From Thermodesulfovibrionia bacterium (GTDB taxonomy: Bacteria > Nitrospirota > Thermodesulfovibrionia > UBA6902): 5,575 nucleotides of DNA. The position numbers were made by a program, and so were the translations under genes. Numbering within the stretch: position 1 is the first letter of the stretch; the number at the start of each line of letters is the position of its first letter. Shown piece after piece: positions 4,599 through 5,575 of the stretch. The notes under the pieces were generated by a model. That model did not search any database. It had not been told where the DNA came from and was given only the letters and a program-made list of their open reading frames with translations. The stretch covers positions 1-5,575 of the forward strand of contig CAMYJJ010000195.1 of the NCBI GenBank assembly GCA_947258735.1, in the 5' to 3' direction.

Positions 4599-5321
4599 TT
4601 ATCTCTTCATAAAACGTCTGAATCCCAGCGTTACACCTCCGGTTATAAAGAGGATCGAACTGACCGGTTCAGGTACCACTGGGGCCTGTGGTGTAGGTAA
4701 CAACTGCTGATCCTGATACCCTGCGTTGGCCAGCGTGGCTGTATTATAATCAGGGGCATTGGTGCTCGTCAGGAACATGGTATAACTCTCATCACCTGCT
4801 TCAACATGACCAGTAGAATAATCCCATAAAATTCCGCCTCCGGGGAAATTGGCCCAGGCATAGTCAGGGCCGTCATCAATGTCGCCTGAACCCAGGCCGA
4901 AAATATTGACATAAGTGTCATTTGTATAGCCGACACTCGTCACAGAACTCTCTGCTGATGAAAAAATCTGAAGACTGGTCAAATTTAATGCTGCCTGAGC
5001 GTTTATGTCGTGGTCAATCTGGTACACATATAAATACTCTCCTGGATTGATTGACATTGTCGTGGAAGGGGGAAAGGCAAAGGGTAAGCCCTGGTATCCA
5101 GTTTCTCCGTCTATCGGATCTCCTGCACCAAAATCATATACCGCAAAATGAACATCAGTTGTCCAGTCAGGAGTGGTGAAAGTGGCCGGGGCAAGGTTTC
5201 CGCCAGCGCTGGTAGTACTCCAGTCATCCAGAAGACCCGCGGATGCATTCGAAACCATAAACAACGGAACCAATACAACCGATAATGCTAAAACAAGGAA
5301 CTTATAACTATCCTTTCTCAT
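4599..5321 (-). CDS. PEP-CTERM sorting domain protein (gene A), secreted, function unknown, first gene of the A-B operon
   Basis: ATG 5321-5319 has AGGAG 5 nt upstream. The 240-residue product has a signal peptide (MRKDSYK, hydrophobic core at about 8-23, likely cleavage after NASA, residue 28). It then carries the family domain: STTSAGGNLAPATFTTPDW, HFAVYDFGAGDPIDGETGYQG, EYLYVYQIDHD, NDTYVNIFGLGSGD and ESYTMFLTST. It lacks the two-Cys insert of genes B and C and diverges most after GSGD, where it has WANFPGGGILWDYS in place of the usual YSD-RSV-YNF. A Pro-rich linker (PTPQAPVV) leads to the PEP-CTERM signal: PEP at 217-219, SSILFITGGVTLG, then RRFMKR. The role is probably an exosortase-processed surface or matrix protein; no enzymatic motif is visible. 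It is transcribed from the promoter at 5409-5437. Confidence 0.93.
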   Translation of the reverse strand: MRKDSYKFLVLALSVVLVPLFMVSNASAGLLDDWSTTSAGGNLAPATFTTPDWTTDVHFAVYDFGAGDPIDGETGYQGLPFAFPPSTTMSINPGEYLYVYQIDHDINAQAALNLTSLQIFSSAESSVTSVGYTNDTYVNIFGLGSGDIDDGPDYAWANFPGGGILWDYSTGHVEAGDESYTMFLTSTNAPDYNTATLANAGYQDQQLLPTPQAPVVPEPVSSILFITGGVTLGFRRFMKR

Positions 5322-5408
5322 GGCATCTCCTCTCTCTTTACAACTTTATAGGTGGGAATTATAAATAAATATTACAAAATCAGCTAATATATTTTTTTGT
5401 TATATAAT

Positions 5409-5437
5409 AATTTACTACATTAATATTTTTTTGTCAA
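5409..5437 (-). promoter_or_regulatory. Sigma70-like promoter of the A-B operon
   Basis: On the minus strand a perfect TTGACA (5437-5432) is followed after 17 nt by TAAATT (5414-5409), a weaker -10 match in a very AT-rich stretch. The leader would be about 80 nt to ATG 5321. The -35 and its surroundings align with those of gene C. Confidence 0.65.
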
Positions 5438-5462
5438 GGATTTTTTCTTTAAATATGCGGAC

Positions 5463-5469
5463 TTGCGCA
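5463..5469 (-). promoter_or_regulatory. TTGCGCA box upstream of the A-B operon promoter
   Basis: TTGCGCA lies 25 nt upstream of the -35 box, in the context ACTTGCGCA shared with the site before gene C (3069-3077). It is the third occurrence of the heptamer at this relative position in the window. Confidence 0.45.
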
Positions 5470-5480
5470 GATATGTGAAA

Positions 5481-5513
5481 AGGGCGCACCACTCCTTGGA
5501 GCTGATGCGCCCT
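5481..5513. promoter_or_regulatory. Conserved hairpin in the upstream module of gene A
   Basis: AGGGCGCA (5481-5488) pairs with TGCGCCCT (5506-5513). An inner CTC/GAG stem (5492-5494 with 5499-5501) may extend it. It lines up with the hairpin at 3089-3120: both contain GCGCACCACTC, and the outer pairs differ in a way that preserves pairing. A T-rich run (5523-5529) follows on the plus strand. Function unknown; a terminator of an upstream gene outside the window is an alternative. Confidence 0.6.
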
Positions 5514-5575
5514 GATGCACTTCTTTTTTTGTTTCCAATTAATTTTTTCAAAATATGTGACAATATAATAACCAA

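Overview
The window carries a one-direction (minus-strand) cluster of four related secreted-protein genes. Three end in a complete PEP-CTERM sorting signal (PEPVSSILFITGG followed by an Arg/Lys-rich tail). This points to a Gram-negative bacterium with an exosortase/PEP-CTERM export and surface-anchoring system. The moderate GC content and the intergenic palindromic repeats (ATGCCCGC...ATCCAG...CTGGATTCCCGC type) are of a kind I associate with Nitrospirota, Desulfobacterota or anammox-type planctomycete genomes, but the taxon cannot be fixed from this window. No exosortase, EPS or regulator gene is visible.

Layout in transcription order (right to left). An upstream module at 5432-5530 (hairpin, TTGCGCA box, sigma70-like promoter) precedes PEP-CTERM gene A (4599-5321). 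Gene A is followed after 43 bp by paralogue B (3776-4555), probably in the same operon, and then by a strong intrinsic terminator (3717-3749). A roughly 600-bp non-coding stretch follows; it contains a 173-bp MITE-like element with 14-bp inverted ends (3531-3703). A second copy of the upstream module (3039-3135) precedes PEP-CTERM gene C (2205-2957), which ends in its own terminator (2142-2185). A third promoter (2015-2043) drives gene D (17-1923).

Gene D is the unusual member. It begins with a signal peptide and the same roughly 200-residue domain as A-C. At the point where A-C switch to the PEP-CTERM tail, it instead runs into a Cys/Asp-rich thrombospondin type 3-like calcium-binding segment and two nearly identical 173-residue LamG/concanavalin-A-like beta-sandwich domains, encoded by 531-bp tandem repeats. 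It has no PEP-CTERM signal. Its frame is broken by a net 1-nt deletion (or equivalent) between about 1438 and 1459, which creates a TAG stop, so it is either a recent pseudogene, a sequencing error, or (less likely) a recoded gene.

Taken together, this looks like a duplicated family of exported, probably matrix- or surface-associated proteins. Three members are built for PEP-CTERM processing, and one has exchanged the sorting tail for calcium-binding and carbohydrate- or protein-binding-type modules. The shared promoter architecture suggests co-regulation. The common N-terminal domain is not one I can assign a function to.
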